Assembly: GCA_017307375.1 (NCBI GenBank)
Contig: JAFKFH010000021.1
Span: forward strand, 1-64,000
Direction: 5' to 3'
Source of the DNA: Alphaproteobacteria bacterium
GTDB taxonomy: Bacteria; Pseudomonadota; Alphaproteobacteria; Ferrovibrionales; Ferrovibrionaceae
Length of the DNA stretch: 64,000 nucleotides
Position numbers and translations under genes: made by a program. Shown one piece after another: positions 8,433-17,475 of the stretch; the stretch's first letter is position 1; the number at the start of each line of letters is the position of its first letter. The notes under the pieces were generated by a model. The model was not told where the DNA came from. It searched no databases and worked only from the letters and a program-made list of their open reading frames with translations.

Positions 8433-8993
8433 TCACCCGTCGGCATCGTTCCAGGCCAGTTGCCGGACATGCCGGCGGATGTCTTCGGCCCATGATGTCG
8501 TCTCCGCCTCGAAGCGCGGGCGATCATCGGCGAACAGGGCCCGCGATGCTTCTTCGAACCCCGCGAAGTCGCCGGCCATCGCTGACATGAAGCGGTAGGC
8601 CACTTCCTGCGCCTGGCGCCGCGACGTCCGGCCGTGGTCCGCCCGCCGCGCGTCGTCGACCAGTCGGCGCAGCGCCTGCGACGCCCCGCCGGGCTGGGCG
8701 TTCAACCAGTCCCAGTGGCGCGGCAGCAAGGTGACCTCGCGGGCCACGACACCAAGCCTGGGACGGCCGCGCGGCCGCGCCCCTTCCGCGGGCGCATATC
8801 GTGCGGCTATTTCCGGGGCTTCGCCGCGCAGATCGAGATCGACCACCCGCCCTGTCGCATCGTCGAAGACCAGAACGGCCGCCGAGGGATCGGCGGCCAG
8901 CGCGCTCTTTGCCGCCAGCGCGACATCGGCAAGGGACCCGCCGGCGATCCGGCGGAGGCCGGCGAAAGCGGTGCAGTGAACCAGATCAGACAT
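8433..8993 (-). CDS. DUF2239 family protein
   Basis: 186 residues with the family landmarks: an N-terminal TAFAGLRRIAGGS segment, VLVFDDATGR near residue 42, and the strongly conserved stretch RPRLGVVAREVTLLPRHW near residue 78, followed by WLNAQPGGAS and RRLVDDAR. The family's biochemical role is unknown. Start is the ATG complement at 8991-8993; there is no Shine-Dalgarno, and an ACCCGGGT palindrome sits 11 bases upstream. Divergent from the GIY-YIG gene, with a 62-base shared promoter region that carries two copies of the same palindrome, so both are probably controlled by one regulator. Confidence 0.9.
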   Translation of the reverse strand: MSDLVHCTAFAGLRRIAGGSLADVALAAKSALAADPSAAVLVFDDATGRVVDLDLRGEAPEIAARYAPAEGARPRGRPRLGVVAREVTLLPRHWDWLNAQPGGASQALRRLVDDARRADHGRTSRRQAQEVAYRFMSAMAGDFAGFEEASRALFADDRPRFEAETTSWAEDIRRHVRQLAWNDADG

Positions 8994-9004
8994 CGGCGAT
9001 ATTT

Positions 9005-9040
9005 ACCCGGGTGAATCTCTTGCGTCAATATCACCCGGGT
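9005..9040. promoter_or_regulatory. paired ACCCGGGT palindromes in divergent promoter
   Basis: Two perfect 8-base palindromes ACCCGGGT, at 9005-9012 and 9033-9040, lie 28 bases apart (centre to centre) between DUF2239 and GIY-YIG. Their flanks are also similar (ATTTACCCGGGTGAAT and TATCACCCGGGTGTTA). One box hugs each gene start, as expected for autorepressor-like control of both directions. The regulator is not in this window; a TetR or MarR protein is the natural guess. Confidence 0.55.
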
Positions 9041-9055
9041 GTTAATTGTCCGGGC

Positions 9056-9391
9056 ATGGAAACCGCACTGAAGAAGGCCGCCATCGCGGCCTACAAGGAA
9101 CTGAAGACCGCCTCGGGCATCTACGCCGTGCGCTGCCTTGCGACCGGTCAGACCTGGGTTGGTCATGCCCCCAATCTGGAGAAGATCCGGAACCGGCTGT
9201 GGTTCACCCTGCGCCAGGGAATGTGCCGCCAGGCGGCGCTGCAGGCTGCTTGGAACGCGCATGGTGCGGCCGATTTCACCTGCGATCCGGTCGAAGTCTT
9301 CGACGAAGAAGCCCTCGGCCATGTTCGTGACCGTATCGCCCGCGAGCGGCTGGCGCATTGGCGGGCGGAACTCGACGCTGACATGCTTTAG
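9056..9391 (+). CDS. GIY-YIG nuclease family protein
   Basis: 111 residues, start ATG at 9056. The fold is seen as GIYAVRCLATGQTWVGHAPNL near residue 20, where GIY is kept and the YIG position reads WVG, followed by an Arg (LRQGMCRQAALQAAW) and a late acidic region (FDEEAL). These short single-domain proteins, paired with DUF2239, are widespread in proteobacteria; whether they are active nucleases is unclear because the YIG half is altered. The protein would be cytoplasmic. Shares its promoter region with DUF2239. Confidence 0.8.
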   Translation: METALKKAAIAAYKELKTASGIYAVRCLATGQTWVGHAPNLEKIRNRLWFTLRQGMCRQAALQAAWNAHGAADFTCDPVEVFDEEALGHVRDRIARERLAHWRAELDADML

Positions 9392-9479
9392 GCCCGGCAT
9401 GGCATCCGACGGTGTTCCGGTGCGGCCCGAGGCGCTATAAGCTGCGGTTCCGGGATGCCTGCCGGGAGATTCGACGCCT

Positions 9480-10799
9480 TTGGAACATGAAGTCTTGGCC
9501 GAGGCGAGCACGCCGCCGCTCGATCCATCGCTTGGCCTGTCGCTGCTCGGCCTGCTCGCCTCCTTCAGCGACGAAGCCGTCTGCCTCTACGACGCCGACG
9601 AGGCGATCGTCTGGTGGAACGCGCGTTATCTGGAATTCTTTCCCGAGGTCGTGCCGATCATCCGCCGCGGCCTTCCGTTCATCGAGACGGTGCGCCGCTT
9701 TCTGGCGCTGCAATATCCCCAGCAGGCGGCACCGGAACGGCTGCAGCCTTATGTCGACATCGCAATGATCCGCCACCGCACCGAACAGGGGCCGCTGGAA
9801 TACCAGCGCGCCAGCGAGGGACGCTGGCTGGAACTGCGCATGTTTCCGTTGCCGCAGGGCGGGCGTTTCAAGATCTGGCGCGACGTGACGGCGCGGCACC
9901 GGCAGCAGGCGTCCGCCAGCCGTGTCTTCGAACTTCTGGCCACCATCAATGTCGGCCTGCTGGTCCATGGCCCGGACGGCCGGCTGGTCTACGCGAATAC
10001 GCGCTTCGGCGCGGAATTGACGTCGGGTTTCGTCGTCTCGGTGCCGCCGTTGGCCGAGCGGCACGATCGCGCTGCATTCTGGCGAGGGTTTGCCGACGTC
10101 TTCGTCCATGACGAAGTCTACCGCGGCCTTGTCGAAGAAGTGGGCGGCAGCGGCCCGTTGCCGCATCCGGTGACGCTGCAGACGCGGAACGACCGGTGGG
10201 TGCGGATCGAGGAGCAGGCCTGGGATGGCGGCATCGCCTCGGTCTGGGTCGACATCACCGAGAACAAGCTCCAGGAAGCCGCCTTGGCCCGATCGCAGGA
10301 CGCACTGGTGGCCGCAAATCGCCGTCTGACCGAAATGGCCGAACGCGACCCGCTGACCGGGCTGTTCAATCGCCGCAAGTTCCTGGGCGATGCCGACCTG
10401 CTGATGGCGCAGAACGATGACTTTGCCCTGATCCTGCTCGACCTCGACCATTTCAAGGACGTCAACGACCGATACGGGCACCAGGCGGGCGACGACGTGC
10501 TGTGTGCGGTGGCCGGGATCCTGCGCGCCGAGCTGCCGGCCGGCGCCATTCCCGGACGGCTCGGCGGCGAGGAATTCGCCATCTGCCTTGCCGGCCTGGC
10601 ACCCGAGGAGGCCCGAGGCCTGGCGGAAGTGCTGAGGCGACGCCTGGCGGCCACCGTCCTCGCCCATGGCGTGGTGGTGACCGCCTCGTTCGGCGTGGTC
10701 AGTCCGCGACCGGGCGAAGACTTCCGGGGGCTGATGGCCCGGGCCGACGCCTTGCTCTACGAAGCCAAGCGGGCCGGACGCAACCGCATCGCGGACTAG
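9480..10799 (+). CDS. diguanylate cyclase with N-terminal PAS region
   Basis: 439 residues from a TTG with GGGAG 9 bases upstream. Residues ~25-145 and ~155-260 look like two PAS-like modules (WWNARYLEFFPEVVPIIRRG; NVGLLVHGPDGRLVYANTRF), then a short helix leads to a GGDEF domain from about residue 280 (ERDPLTGLFNRRKF). The domain has the metal/phosphate motif LDLDHFKDVND and the active-site loop GGEEF, so it should make cyclic di-GMP. An inhibitory RxxD five residues before GGEEF is not evident (AIPGRLGGEEF). No membrane segment: a cytoplasmic sensor. Its stop overlaps the convergent BON gene by 4 bases. Confidence 0.93.
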   Translation: MEHEVLAEASTPPLDPSLGLSLLGLLASFSDEAVCLYDADEAIVWWNARYLEFFPEVVPIIRRGLPFIETVRRFLALQYPQQAAPERLQPYVDIAMIRHRTEQGPLEYQRASEGRWLELRMFPLPQGGRFKIWRDVTARHRQQASASRVFELLATINVGLLVHGPDGRLVYANTRFGAELTSGFVVSVPPLAERHDRAAFWRGFADVFVHDEVYRGLVEEVGGSGPLPHPVTLQTRNDRWVRIEEQAWDGGIASVWVDITENKLQEAALARSQDALVAANRRLTEMAERDPLTGLFNRRKFLGDADLLMAQNDDFALILLDLDHFKDVNDRYGHQAGDDVLCAVAGILRAELPAGAIPGRLGGEEFAICLAGLAPEEARGLAEVLRRRLAATVLAHGVVVTASFGVVSPRPGEDFRGLMARADALLYEAKRAGRNRIAD

Positions 10800-11530
10800 C
10801 GATTTGTCGCCGCCGCCCGTGCCTTGGCCGTTGTCGCCGACTGCGACCCAGAGACTGCCGGATCGGCGACCCGCGTATTGTTCTGGACGTGGCTGACGCC
10901 CGGAACACCATCGGCGACGGCCTCGGCCCGGCGCCGCTGGTCCCGCGTGGGGACGGTTCCGGACAGGGTGACTTCGGTCGCTGAAACCTCGACCTCGATG
11001 TCCCGGGCATCGACCATCGGATCGTCACTCAGCCGATCGCAGACATCCTCGTGAATGCGGTCGGATGACCTGACGTAACCCTTCGGCCCGTGGCCGCGAT
11101 GCTTGTCGGCCCACCGCCGCCGCTCGGCATCATCGTCGCCGAACCACGAGGCGATCTCGTCGCCCGCCTTGTCGAGGAAGCCGCGGTCGTCGTCATGGCC
11201 CTGGTTCGCACGGCCCATGCCGTAGCCGGCCCGACCGTCGGAATAGTCGCGGCCTTCGCCGGGATAGGAAGGGCCGTACTGCCGGCCCATCTCGCGGCGG
11301 GTCGGGGCGGTGCCGCGGCCCGCCCCCTGGCGCTCGCCGGCGCCGCCGAAGCCAAATCCGACGTCACCGCCATAGGGGCCGCCGCCGCCCTCCGGCCGAC
11401 GGTAGGATCTGTCGTCGCGTGGCCAGCCGGCGCGCTCCCGTTCGGCATCGTTCCAGTCGTCGTCGCGGCCGAAGGCGCGGGTCGTGCGCCCGTAGCGGTC
11501 GTCGTCGGTGCGGCGGTTGCGATCTGCCAT
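10796..11530 (-). CDS. BON domain protein with disordered N-terminus
   Basis: 244 residues. The first ~135 are highly charged and Gly/Arg/Asp-rich low complexity (RRTDDDRYGRTTRAFGRDDD), then GPKGYVRSSDRIHEDVCDRL leads into a BON domain (about 150-220) with the strand-turn VEVSATEVTLSGTVPTRDQRR and GVPGVSHVQNNTRV. BON domains bind membranes or help stress envelopes. There is no signal peptide, so location is uncertain. The tail is Ala/Thr-rich. Similar SWFGDDDAERRR-type proteins occur in stress-related clusters of Alphaproteobacteria. Monocistronic on the minus strand. Confidence 0.85.
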   Translation of the reverse strand: MADRNRRTDDDRYGRTTRAFGRDDDWNDAERERAGWPRDDRSYRRPEGGGGPYGGDVGFGFGGAGERQGAGRGTAPTRREMGRQYGPSYPGEGRDYSDGRAGYGMGRANQGHDDDRGFLDKAGDEIASWFGDDDAERRRWADKHRGHGPKGYVRSSDRIHEDVCDRLSDDPMVDARDIEVEVSATEVTLSGTVPTRDQRRRAEAVADGVPGVSHVQNNTRVADPAVSGSQSATTAKARAAATNR

Positions 11531-11633
11531 GGTGGCCTCCGTTCTGCAAAAGCGTCACGGTGGGCGAACGTCCCCGGCCCCGCAGCGTTCCCGGCCTTCG
11601 CGCCGGGCGGCGATCGACGCCGCCAATGCCGGA

Positions 11634-14048
11634 TTATTGCCCCGCGGCAATCGCGGCGGCGGCATCCCGGCGGGCGGCGGCGAACATTTCCCGTTGCATG
11701 AAGCAGGCGCTCTCCGGGACCGCGACGTCCGCACCCAGCGCCGCGGCGAACCCTGCCGCGTAGATCCGCCAGTATTCCAGCGCATGGCGGGTCGAGCGTT
11801 GGTCAAGCACGTCGATCCAGTGGCGGGCCAGGTCATGACGCCCGGCGGCAATCGCCACGGGAATGCATCCCAATGCCAAGCCGTAGCAGATCGACAGCGC
11901 GTGATCGGTGCCGACAGCCTCGTCGGCGCAACGCCGTGCCAGCGCCATGGCGTCGCCGATCTGCCCGAGATGCCATTGCAGCCGCACCATCAGGCTCGTC
12001 GCCGCCACGCGCCCGTCGATGCGCGCGTGATTGGCATGATTGATCCGCAGCGGGCCGACATCGGCCTCGGTCATCGCCCGCATCAGCGCCAGGGCCGCGA
12101 CGTCGTCTCCCAGGAAATGATGCGAGAGCGCCATCATGTGCATCGCGCTCTGCCGGCAGGCCAGGCCCGCAGCCGGGCCGATACGATCGCCGAAACCGGC
12201 TGCGAGCGCGAGACTCGCCCGATAGTCGCCGGTCAGCAGCCGGTGCGCCCAGACACCCCACAGCGCCCGGCGGATCAGGTCCTCGTCGTCGACCGTTTCG
12301 GCCAGGGACAGCGCGCAGGCGAAGGTATCGGCCATCTCCGGCACCGGGCCGCGGGCATGCCAGATCGCATGGCCGTAGGCGGCGAGCAGCTCGACCCGGC
12401 GGGCGGGATCCGCCGTGCCCGCGCGATCGACGGCGGCAATGACCCGCGCCGCCCGCCCGATGAATTCGAAGGGCAGCGACAGGTGAAACCACAAGGCGGC
12501 GCTGGTCACGATCAGCTCGAGGGCCAGGTCGAGGTCACCATCGTCGGCCAGCGACCAGTCGAGGGCGGCGCGCACGTCATCGATGCGACGGCTGTGCAAC
12601 GCCTGCCACTCGCACGGCGCATGCGCCTTCCAGGCATCGGCGGCGTCGGCAAAGGCATCGATCAGATAGCGGGCATGCCGGGCGTGCGTCTCCCGTTCGA
12701 GCCCGGCTTCGGCAAGACGCTCGTGACCGTAATACCGGGTGGTGTCGAGCAGGCGATAGCGCATGCCGCCGGCGGCCGGGGACGATACCACCAGCGACTT
12801 GGCGACAAGCCCGGCCAAGCTGTCCAGGACATCGATATCACGGCCTTCTGCCATGCCGCGGGCATCCGCGCCGTCGAAGTCGGCGCGGAACAGCGACAGG
12901 CTCATCAGCAGCCGCTGTTCCGGCGGCGGCAACAGGTCGTAACTCCAGTCCAGCGCGGCGCGCAGCGTCCGGTGGCGGGGCAGGGCGGTGCGCCGGCCGC
13001 GGGTCAGCAGGTTGAGCCGGTCGTGCAGCCGGTGGGCCAGTTCCGGCAGGTCCATGATGTCGATCCGGGCCGCGGCCAGCTCGATCGCCAGCGGAATGCC
13101 GTCCAGCCGCCGGCAGATTTCCGCCAAATGGGCAGCGTTGCCATCGTCGACGACGAAATCTGCCCGCACCGCGCGGGCGCGCTCGTAGAACAGGCTTGCT
13201 GCCGGAAAGCGCAGGACGCTCGCAGCGTCGCCCACGGCGTCGTCCGGCACGGCCAGCGCCGGCAGGCGATGGACCCATTCGCCAGTGGCACGCAGCGGTT
13301 CGCGGCTGGTTGCCAGCAGCATCAGCCCGGGCACCGCCTCGCCCAGGCGCTCGGCAAGGCCGGCAACGGCCTCGATGAGGTGTTCGCAATTATCGAGGAC
13401 CAGTACGCTCGGCGTGGCAGCGAGGGTGTTGGCGATACCGGAGAACCGCATGCTGCCCGATGCTGGCAGGCCGAGCGACGCGGCGACGGTGGACTCGACA
13501 AGATCGGCATCGGCCAGTGGCGCGAAGTCGACGAAGCGCCTGGTAATGCCTTGGCCGTCCAGTTCCGCGGCCACCGCCAGGGCGATGGCCGTCTTGCCGA
13601 TGCCCCCGGGCCCGACCAGCGTCAGGAAACGGCGGATTGGCAGTTCGGCCAGCAGCATCTGAACGACATCGTCGCGACCGATCAGCCCGGCCAGCGGACG
13701 GTAGCTCGGCGGTGCGATACCCGGCTCGGTCTGCGCCAGGCGCTGGACCGGCAGGGAAAGGCGATAGCCGCGCCCGGCTTCATTCGAGATCAAGCCCGGG
13801 TCGCCCAGCGCCTTGCGCAGGCTGGAGAGATGGACACGGACGACGCTGTCGTCGATCGCCTGGCCGGGCCACACAGCCTCCAGCAGCCGGTCGCGGCCCA
13901 CCAGTTCGCCGTCGGCCGCCGCCAGGACGGCCAAGAGGTTCGCCGCGCGCCCGCCCAGCTTGACCGGCTGACCGTCGCGGGCGAGGGTCAGCTGGGGAAC
14001 ATCGAACGTGAAGTCGGCAAAGGAATACCGGATACGCTGATCGTGCAT
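11634..14048 (-). CDS. winged-helix regulator fused to STAND-type ATPase
   Basis: 804 residues. Residues ~1-100 are an OmpR-type winged helix (FADFTFDVPQLTLARDGQPVKLGG, then SSLRKALGDPGLISNEAGRGYRL). From about 130 an ATPase of the NB-ARC/STAND kind follows: Walker A GPGGIGKTA, Walker B VLVLDNCEHLIE and ATSREPLR. The remaining C-terminal half is helical repeat sequence. Such proteins are cytoplasmic one-component regulators that oligomerise on ATP when a signal is sensed. Start ATG at 14048 chosen because the winged helix begins at once. It sits 34 bases after the DHA2 exporter and is co-directional, so it may control the exporter operon. Confidence 0.85.
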   Translation of the reverse strand: MHDQRIRYSFADFTFDVPQLTLARDGQPVKLGGRAANLLAVLAAADGELVGRDRLLEAVWPGQAIDDSVVRVHLSSLRKALGDPGLISNEAGRGYRLSLPVQRLAQTEPGIAPPSYRPLAGLIGRDDVVQMLLAELPIRRFLTLVGPGGIGKTAIALAVAAELDGQGITRRFVDFAPLADADLVESTVAASLGLPASGSMRFSGIANTLAATPSVLVLDNCEHLIEAVAGLAERLGEAVPGLMLLATSREPLRATGEWVHRLPALAVPDDAVGDAASVLRFPAASLFYERARAVRADFVVDDGNAAHLAEICRRLDGIPLAIELAAARIDIMDLPELAHRLHDRLNLLTRGRRTALPRHRTLRAALDWSYDLLPPPEQRLLMSLSLFRADFDGADARGMAEGRDIDVLDSLAGLVAKSLVVSSPAAGGMRYRLLDTTRYYGHERLAEAGLERETHARHARYLIDAFADAADAWKAHAPCEWQALHSRRIDDVRAALDWSLADDGDLDLALELIVTSAALWFHLSLPFEFIGRAARVIAAVDRAGTADPARRVELLAAYGHAIWHARGPVPEMADTFACALSLAETVDDEDLIRRALWGVWAHRLLTGDYRASLALAAGFGDRIGPAAGLACRQSAMHMMALSHHFLGDDVAALALMRAMTEADVGPLRINHANHARIDGRVAATSLMVRLQWHLGQIGDAMALARRCADEAVGTDHALSICYGLALGCIPVAIAAGRHDLARHWIDVLDQRSTRHALEYWRIYAAGFAAALGADVAVPESACFMQREMFAAARRDAAAAIAAGQ

Positions 14049-14082
14049 GGCCGCCGGAATCGGTCTGACGAGGCCATCGACA

Positions 14083-15588
14083 TTAGCCGCGCTTGATCCC
14101 GGGCGTAAGCCATCCTGCGAGCACGATGCAGACAAAGGCGCCGACCGCCGCCGCGGCAAAGCCGTCTGAGTAAGATAATACCGCGGCCTGCCGGGCAACC
14201 GCGTCGCCGAGCAGCCTGGTGGCGGTGGCGGCGTCGCCAGAAAGCCCCAGGTAGAGGTCGAGGCGTTCGATCGTCGACGGGGCCAAGGCATCGACATGCA
14301 GGCCCAGCAGGTTCGAATGCACCTGTTCGCGGACCCGCACGAAGGTCTGCATGAAGGCGGTGCCGACCTCGCCGCCCAGCAGGCGGCCGACCTGGATCAG
14401 CGCACCGATCGTCACGGCCGACGACGGTGTGATCTCGCGCACGGCCAGCACGACCATTGCGGTCAAGGCCAGGGATTGGCCGACCGCCTGGAACGCTTGC
14501 GACGGCAGGAAATCCCAGGTCGCCCATCGCGCCGTCAGCAGGCTTGCCTGCAGGCAGGCGATGCCGATGGCCAGCGTGCCTGCCGCCAGCACCCATCGCC
14601 CGTCGACGCGGCCGAGCAGCCATCCGAGCGGCAGGACCAGGATCAGCTGGGGCAGCGCGATGAACAGCAGCACCGGCCCGACCTGCAATTCGCGGAAGTT
14701 CTGGACCACCTGCAGATAGGTCGGGATGATGTAGGCAGTCGACAGGATGATGAAGCGAAAGCCTGCCAGCAGCAGCATCAGGATCATCAGATTGCCGCGC
14801 GCCAGCTGGCGCAGGTCGAGGAACGGGTGGCGGCTGACGACAAGTTCCCGGCCCACGAACAGCGCGATCAGGATCGCGCCGGCGGCGAGCAAGGCGACGA
14901 CCAGTCCCGATCCCGCCCAGTCGAGCCGGTTGCCCTGATCGAGGCCCGCATAGAGCAGGCCGAAGCCGGATGCCGCATAGGCGACGCCGGGCCAGTCGCG
15001 ATCGTGCAGCAGGTCTGCGTTCAGCGGTTCGCGCGGGACACCGATCCAGACGCAGACGAACATGACCGGCAGCATCAGGCAGTATTGCCAGCTCAGCCAG
15101 GCGATCGACCAGTTTTCGGCATACCACCCCTCCAGGGCGGCGCCGACATTGAGCGAGAATTCCAGGTTCACCGCATAGGCGGCAAGGCCATATAGCATCA
15201 GCCGTGGCGGCAGGCTGACCGCGATGAACTTGATGGTCAGCGGGATGAAGGTGCCCGACCCCAGCCCGGCCACGAACTGCATGGCCAGGAACGCGTCGAG
15301 ATTGGGTGACAGCGGCGCCAGCAGGCTGGCGGCGAAGAAGAGGCTGATGCCGGCGAACAGCATGCGGCGGGTGCCGAACAGCGTGCCGAGATAGGGGCAG
15401 GCGATGCCGATCACCATCTGCCCGACGCCATAGGCTGTCGTGATCCAGGCGCCTTCGTCGAAACCGACATGCAGCGCGCCGCGCAGGTCGCTGAGGCCGA
15501 AGGTGGTGATGCGCGAGCCGAGTGTCGAAGCCAGGGCGCCGATCAGCACGCCGAGAATGCCGATATATGGGCGGCAGGCGGCGATCAT
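14083..15588 (-). CDS. DHA2/EmrB-type MFS drug exporter
   Basis: 501 residues with about 14 hydrophobic helices; the family landmarks are GVLIGALASTLGSRITTFGL, EGAWITTAYGVGQMVIG and GLGSGTFIPLTIKF. Inner-membrane proton-driven exporter that couples to the periplasmic adaptor encoded just upstream (ATGA overlap at 15585-15588). With an outer-membrane channel, probably TolC-type and encoded elsewhere, it would form a tripartite pump for lipophilic drugs. The substrate cannot be told from sequence. Confidence 0.92.
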   Translation of the reverse strand: MIAACRPYIGILGVLIGALASTLGSRITTFGLSDLRGALHVGFDEGAWITTAYGVGQMVIGIACPYLGTLFGTRRMLFAGISLFFAASLLAPLSPNLDAFLAMQFVAGLGSGTFIPLTIKFIAVSLPPRLMLYGLAAYAVNLEFSLNVGAALEGWYAENWSIAWLSWQYCLMLPVMFVCVWIGVPREPLNADLLHDRDWPGVAYAASGFGLLYAGLDQGNRLDWAGSGLVVALLAAGAILIALFVGRELVVSRHPFLDLRQLARGNLMILMLLLAGFRFIILSTAYIIPTYLQVVQNFRELQVGPVLLFIALPQLILVLPLGWLLGRVDGRWVLAAGTLAIGIACLQASLLTARWATWDFLPSQAFQAVGQSLALTAMVVLAVREITPSSAVTIGALIQVGRLLGGEVGTAFMQTFVRVREQVHSNLLGLHVDALAPSTIERLDLYLGLSGDAATATRLLGDAVARQAAVLSYSDGFAAAAVGAFVCIVLAGWLTPGIKRG

Positions 15589-16652
15589 GACGTGCGGATC
15601 GTCGCCACGACCGACATGCCCGGCCTGACCAGCGTGCCCAATGCCGGGACCGGATCAAGCACGATCTTGACCGGAACGCGCTGAACCACCTTGGTGAAGT
15701 TGCCGGTGGCATTGTCCGGCGGCAGCAGGGCGAAGACGCTGCCGGTGCCGGGCGACCAGCTTTCGACATGGCCGGCCAATCTGAGATCGGGAAAGGCATC
15801 GACCGTGACCTCGACCGGATCGCCGACCCGTATCCGGGTCATCTGGGTTTCCTTGTAGTTGGCGATGACCCAGACATGGGGCAGCGCCATCACCCCGATC
15901 ACCTGGGTGCCGACATTGACGAACTGGCCCGGCCGTACGCGGCGTTGGCCGACCATTCCGTCCTCGGGCGCGAGGATGCGGGTATAGCCGAGATTGAGCT
16001 GTGCCTGGGCCACCTGTGCGGCGGCCATGGCGACCTGGGCCGCCAGCTGACGTTCCTGGACGTCGATGCCGGCCAGCAAGGCCTTCTGCTGGTCGAGCTG
16101 CGCCAGGTTCAGCTGCACCTGCGCCGCGGCGTGCTGTGCGGCGTCGTCGGCCTGTTCGACCCGTTGCGGCGTGCCGGCGATATTGGTCCTGAGCAGATCC
16201 CGCTGCCGCGCCGCCTCGAGCTGATAGCGGGTCAGGTCGGCCTTCGCTGCGGCGATGCTGGCCTCGGCCTGCCGCACCAGTGCCTTCTGCACCTCGCGCT
16301 GATTGGCGAGGTTGGCCAGATTGGCCTGGGCCGCGGCAAGGCCTGCCTGTGACAGATCCAGCTGCGCCTGGTAGTCGGCGGGATCGATCTCGGCGATCAG
16401 CTCACCCTTGCGGACCGCCTGAAAATCGTCGACCGCGACGCTGCGGATGTAGCCCGCGACCTTGGCCGAGAGCGGCGTCAGGTCACCGGCTATGTAGGCA
16501 TCGTCCGAAGATTGCAGTGCCGCAGCACCCGTCCACCGGTCCCAGTGGCCTGCCACGAGCCAGACCAGCGTCACGATACCCACCAGGACGATCGTCCGCA
16601 GGAGTGGCGCCAGCCACGACGCGCGCGGCGGGGGCGAGCCCGGGTCGCTCAT
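15585..16652 (-). CDS. HlyD/EmrA-family periplasmic adaptor
   Basis: 355 residues: one N-terminal membrane helix (LLRTIVLVGIVTLVWLVAG), then lipoyl half-motifs around a long coiled-coil hairpin (residues ~95-205, rich in Ala/Gln: QAGLAAAQANLANLANQ and QVAMAAAQVAQAQLNLGYT), and a beta-barrel region (LAGHVESWSPGTG). The pair EmrA-EmrB order and overlap with the DHA2 gene show it is the adaptor of that pump. A 159-base gap to the upstream response regulator gene probably holds the promoter. Confidence 0.92.
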   Translation of the reverse strand: MSDPGSPPPRASWLAPLLRTIVLVGIVTLVWLVAGHWDRWTGAAALQSSDDAYIAGDLTPLSAKVAGYIRSVAVDDFQAVRKGELIAEIDPADYQAQLDLSQAGLAAAQANLANLANQREVQKALVRQAEASIAAAKADLTRYQLEAARQRDLLRTNIAGTPQRVEQADDAAQHAAAQVQLNLAQLDQQKALLAGIDVQERQLAAQVAMAAAQVAQAQLNLGYTRILAPEDGMVGQRRVRPGQFVNVGTQVIGVMALPHVWVIANYKETQMTRIRVGDPVEVTVDAFPDLRLAGHVESWSPGTGSVFALLPPDNATGNFTKVVQRVPVKIVLDPVPALGTLVRPGMSVVATIRTS

Positions 16653-16811
16653 GCCCGCCTCCCGCCGGGAGCGGCTGCGACGACCGGATCTTCGAGGACG
16701 AGAGCGGCGACGGTCGACATGGAATCCTTCGATGACGAAAACAGGCTACGAAGGAAAACATGCCTTATGCGGATCAATGATTCTTGAACGTTCCTGCTGT
16801 CCCGGTGCCGG

Positions 16812-17459
16812 TCAGTCGGGCGAGCCGAATCGGGTGATGCTGGTATCGCGGATCGCCAGTACCTCGGCCATCCGTACCAGATCGGCCAAGGACTGTGCCT
16901 CCATCTTGCGCATGACGTTGCCGCGATGGATCTTGACCGTGATTTCCGACAGGTTCATCCGGCCGGCGACCTGCTTGTTCATCAGCCCGGTCACCACCAG
17001 CCCCATGACTTCCCGCTCGCGCGGCGTCAGGCTTTCATAGCGCTGGCGCAGGACGCCGGCATTGCCATCGGCCGCGCGTCTCGACCGGTCGGTCTCGATC
17101 GCCTGGGCGACGGCCGACAGCATCTCCTCCTCCCGGAACGGCTTGGGCAGGAAGTCGACGGCGCCGGCCTTCATGCCGCGCACGGTCATCGGGATATCGC
17201 CATGGCCGGTCATCAGCACCACCGGGATGCGGATGTTCTCTCTGGCCAGCCGCTCCTGGAAATCCAGCCCGCTCTCGGCCTGCAACCGGATGTCGAGGAC
17301 CAGGCAGGATGGCTTGTCGGCCAGGCCGTGGCCAAGGAACTCCCTGGTCGAGGCGAACGGTACGACATCGTACCCCGTCGAGCGCAGCAGGCTGTCGAGC
17401 GAGCCGCGCATCTCGGCGTCGTCGTCGATGATGTAGATCCGGGCGCTCTCGGTTGTCAT
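16812..17459 (-). CDS. FixJ-family response regulator
   Basis: 215 residues, start ATG with GGAGAGG upstream. Receiver domain residues 6-120 with the acidic pocket Asp12-Asp14, phospho-acceptor Asp56 (SCLVLDIRL), Thr in VVLMTGHGD and Lys in LPKPF. A LuxR-type helix-turn-helix follows (ESLTPREREVMGLVVTGLMNKQVAGRM). The sensor kinase gene ends 17 bases upstream, so the two form a cognate pair. Targets may include the EmrAB-like pump downstream, or more distant promoters with the ATACCTARGTAT palindrome; both are inference. Confidence 0.93.
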   Translation of the reverse strand: MTTESARIYIIDDDAEMRGSLDSLLRSTGYDVVPFASTREFLGHGLADKPSCLVLDIRLQAESGLDFQERLARENIRIPVVLMTGHGDIPMTVRGMKAGAVDFLPKPFREEEMLSAVAQAIETDRSRRAADGNAGVLRQRYESLTPREREVMGLVVTGLMNKQVAGRMNLSEITVKIHRGNVMRKMEAQSLADLVRMAEVLAIRDTSITRFGSPD

Positions 17460-17475
17460 GTCCTCTCCGCTCAGG

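Noticed and set aside
11508-14096. Long plus-strand open frame of 862 residues
   Set aside because: It is the antisense shadow of the winged-helix ATPase gene, with low-complexity Arg/Gln/Gly composition and no domain.
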